DNA from: CAZOKN01 sp964580525
Lineage (GTDB): Bacteria; Pseudomonadota; Alphaproteobacteria; Rickettsiales; UBA6187
Assembly (NCBI GenBank): GCA_964580525.1
Contig: CAZOKN010000067.1
Coordinates: 1-6,447 of the forward strand
Direction of reading: 5' to 3'
DNA: 6,447 bases
Position 1 is the stretch's first letter, and each line of letters starts with the position of its first letter. The translations under genes were made by a program, and so were the position numbers. Positions 5,739-6,447 of this stretch are shown here, one piece after another. The notes under the pieces are model-generated. The model worked only from the letters and a program-made list of their open reading frames with translations, was not told the DNA's origin and did no database searches.

Positions 5739-6447
5739 ATGAAGTTATTTGAAGATAAATTCGGAAGAAAATTCCCTTATTTACGCCTGTCTGTAACAGA
5801 TGTGTGCAATTTTCGTTGTGAATATTGCCTGCCAAATGGCTATCAAAAAAGTAATTCGTGTTTTCTTTCTACAAATGAAATTATAAATTTACTCAATGCA
5901 TTTTCAGAGCTTGGAACGGAGAAAGTTCGTTTAACAGGTGGTGAGCCAACAGTTAGGAAAGACTTGAGCCTTATCGCAAAATCAATCTCTAAAAATACAA
6001 ATATAAAAACCGTCGCACTTACTACAAATGGTTATAATCTATATCAGAAAGCTGAAGAGTTTTTTGATTCAGGAATAAACGCATTAAATGTTAGCGTTGA
6101 TAGTTTAAACCCTGAAAAATTTAAAAAAATCACAGGGCAAGACAAATTAGAACATATTCTAAAAGGCATAGAAAAAGCCAGAAAAGTGGGGTTCAAGAAA
6201 GTTAAAATCAACACGGTTTTACTAAAAAACATTAACGACAATGAACTGCCAGAAATATTAAGCTGGATAAAATCTGAAGATTTGAGCATTCGGTTTATTG
6301 AGCTAATGCGAACAGGAGATAATGTTGAATATTTCAAAAAACATCATTTATCTTCAGAAATTATAAAATCAGAATTAGAAAGTTTGGGTTTTATTCCATC
6401 ACTTAGAAAGCCAGACGCAGGACCAGCTCAAGAGTTTGAGCATGCAG
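5739..6447 (+). CDS. moaA: MoaA, GTP 3',8-cyclase (radical SAM), 3' end beyond window
   Basis: First enzyme of molybdenum cofactor synthesis: with MoaC it converts GTP to cyclic pyranopterin phosphate in the cytoplasm, using a radical SAM [4Fe-4S] centre. The frame stays open for 236 codons to the window edge; the family is usually about 325-330 residues, so roughly the last quarter is missing. Seen: RLSVTDVCNFRCEYCLP, with Cys23, Cys27 and Cys30 as the CxxxCxxC cluster; VRLTGGEPTVRKDL at 63-76 for SAM binding; TTNGYNL; LNVSVDSLNPEKF; KINTVLLKNIND; IRFIELMRTGD; and KPDAGPAQEF near the end. The second-cluster cysteines and the C-terminal GG should lie beyond the edge. ATG 5739 is the only ATG in frame near the family's usual start; the ATG at 5734 is in another frame and hits a stop at once. 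Expression should be set by an FNR-type box plus the Moco riboswitch. Nitrate reductase uses this cofactor, which links the gene to its neighbours. Confidence 0.97.
   Translation, partial: MKLFEDKFGRKFPYLRLSVTDVCNFRCEYCLPNGYQKSNSCFLSTNEIINLLNAFSELGTEKVRLTGGEPTVRKDLSLIAKSISKNTNIKTVALTTNGYNLYQKAEEFFDSGINALNVSVDSLNPEKFKKITGQDKLEHILKGIEKARKVGFKKVKINTVLLKNINDNELPEILSWIKSEDLSIRFIELMRTGDNVEYFKKHHLSSEIIKSELESLGFIPSLRKPDAGPAQEFEHA

Noticed and set aside
6044..6337. 97-codon minus-strand open frame
   Set aside because: Antisense to conserved MoaA motifs; a shadow made possible by AT-rich codons.

Overview
The window is a low-GC (by eye about 35-40%) piece of a nitrate-respiration locus from a proteobacterium. 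The phylum call rests on UbiM, NarK1/NarK2-type transporters and an FNR-type promoter code. A Moco riboswitch before moaA, with low GC, would suit a gammaproteobacterium such as a marine nitrate-respiring lineage. That narrower placement is a guess, and an alphaproteobacterium is not excluded.

Layout. On the minus strand, reading leftwards, are ubiM (3849-2620, a flavin hydroxylase of ubiquinone synthesis), narK1 (2515-1205) and narK2 (1177 to beyond the left edge). narK2 is interrupted by a 10-N assembly gap that changes reading frame; the gene itself looks intact. On the plus strand are a 513-residue regulator (4015-5556) and moaA (5739 to beyond the right edge), which carries a molybdenum-cofactor riboswitch in its leader. 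No stretch over 200 bases lacks a gene. The three longest intergenic regions (2516-2619, 3850-4014, 5557-5738) each hold one FNR-type box, and all three boxes have the same 14-base sequence.

How the parts fit. Nitrate respiration needs nitrate uptake and nitrite export (NarK1/NarK2), molybdenum cofactor for nitrate reductase (MoaA) and quinol as electron donor (UbiM). All three transcription units have the same predicted operator. Between them lies a regulator that joins an N-terminal soluble nitrate/nitrite-sensing (NIT) domain to a CRP/FNR module. Its recognition helix carries the E-x-x-S-R residues that read TTGAT half-sites. The simplest reading is a one-component nitrate-responsive switch controlling its own neighbourhood. 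It also ends in an unexplained five-cysteine tail. This regulator is the most unusual item in the window. The structural nar genes are not visible and may lie to the left of narK2.
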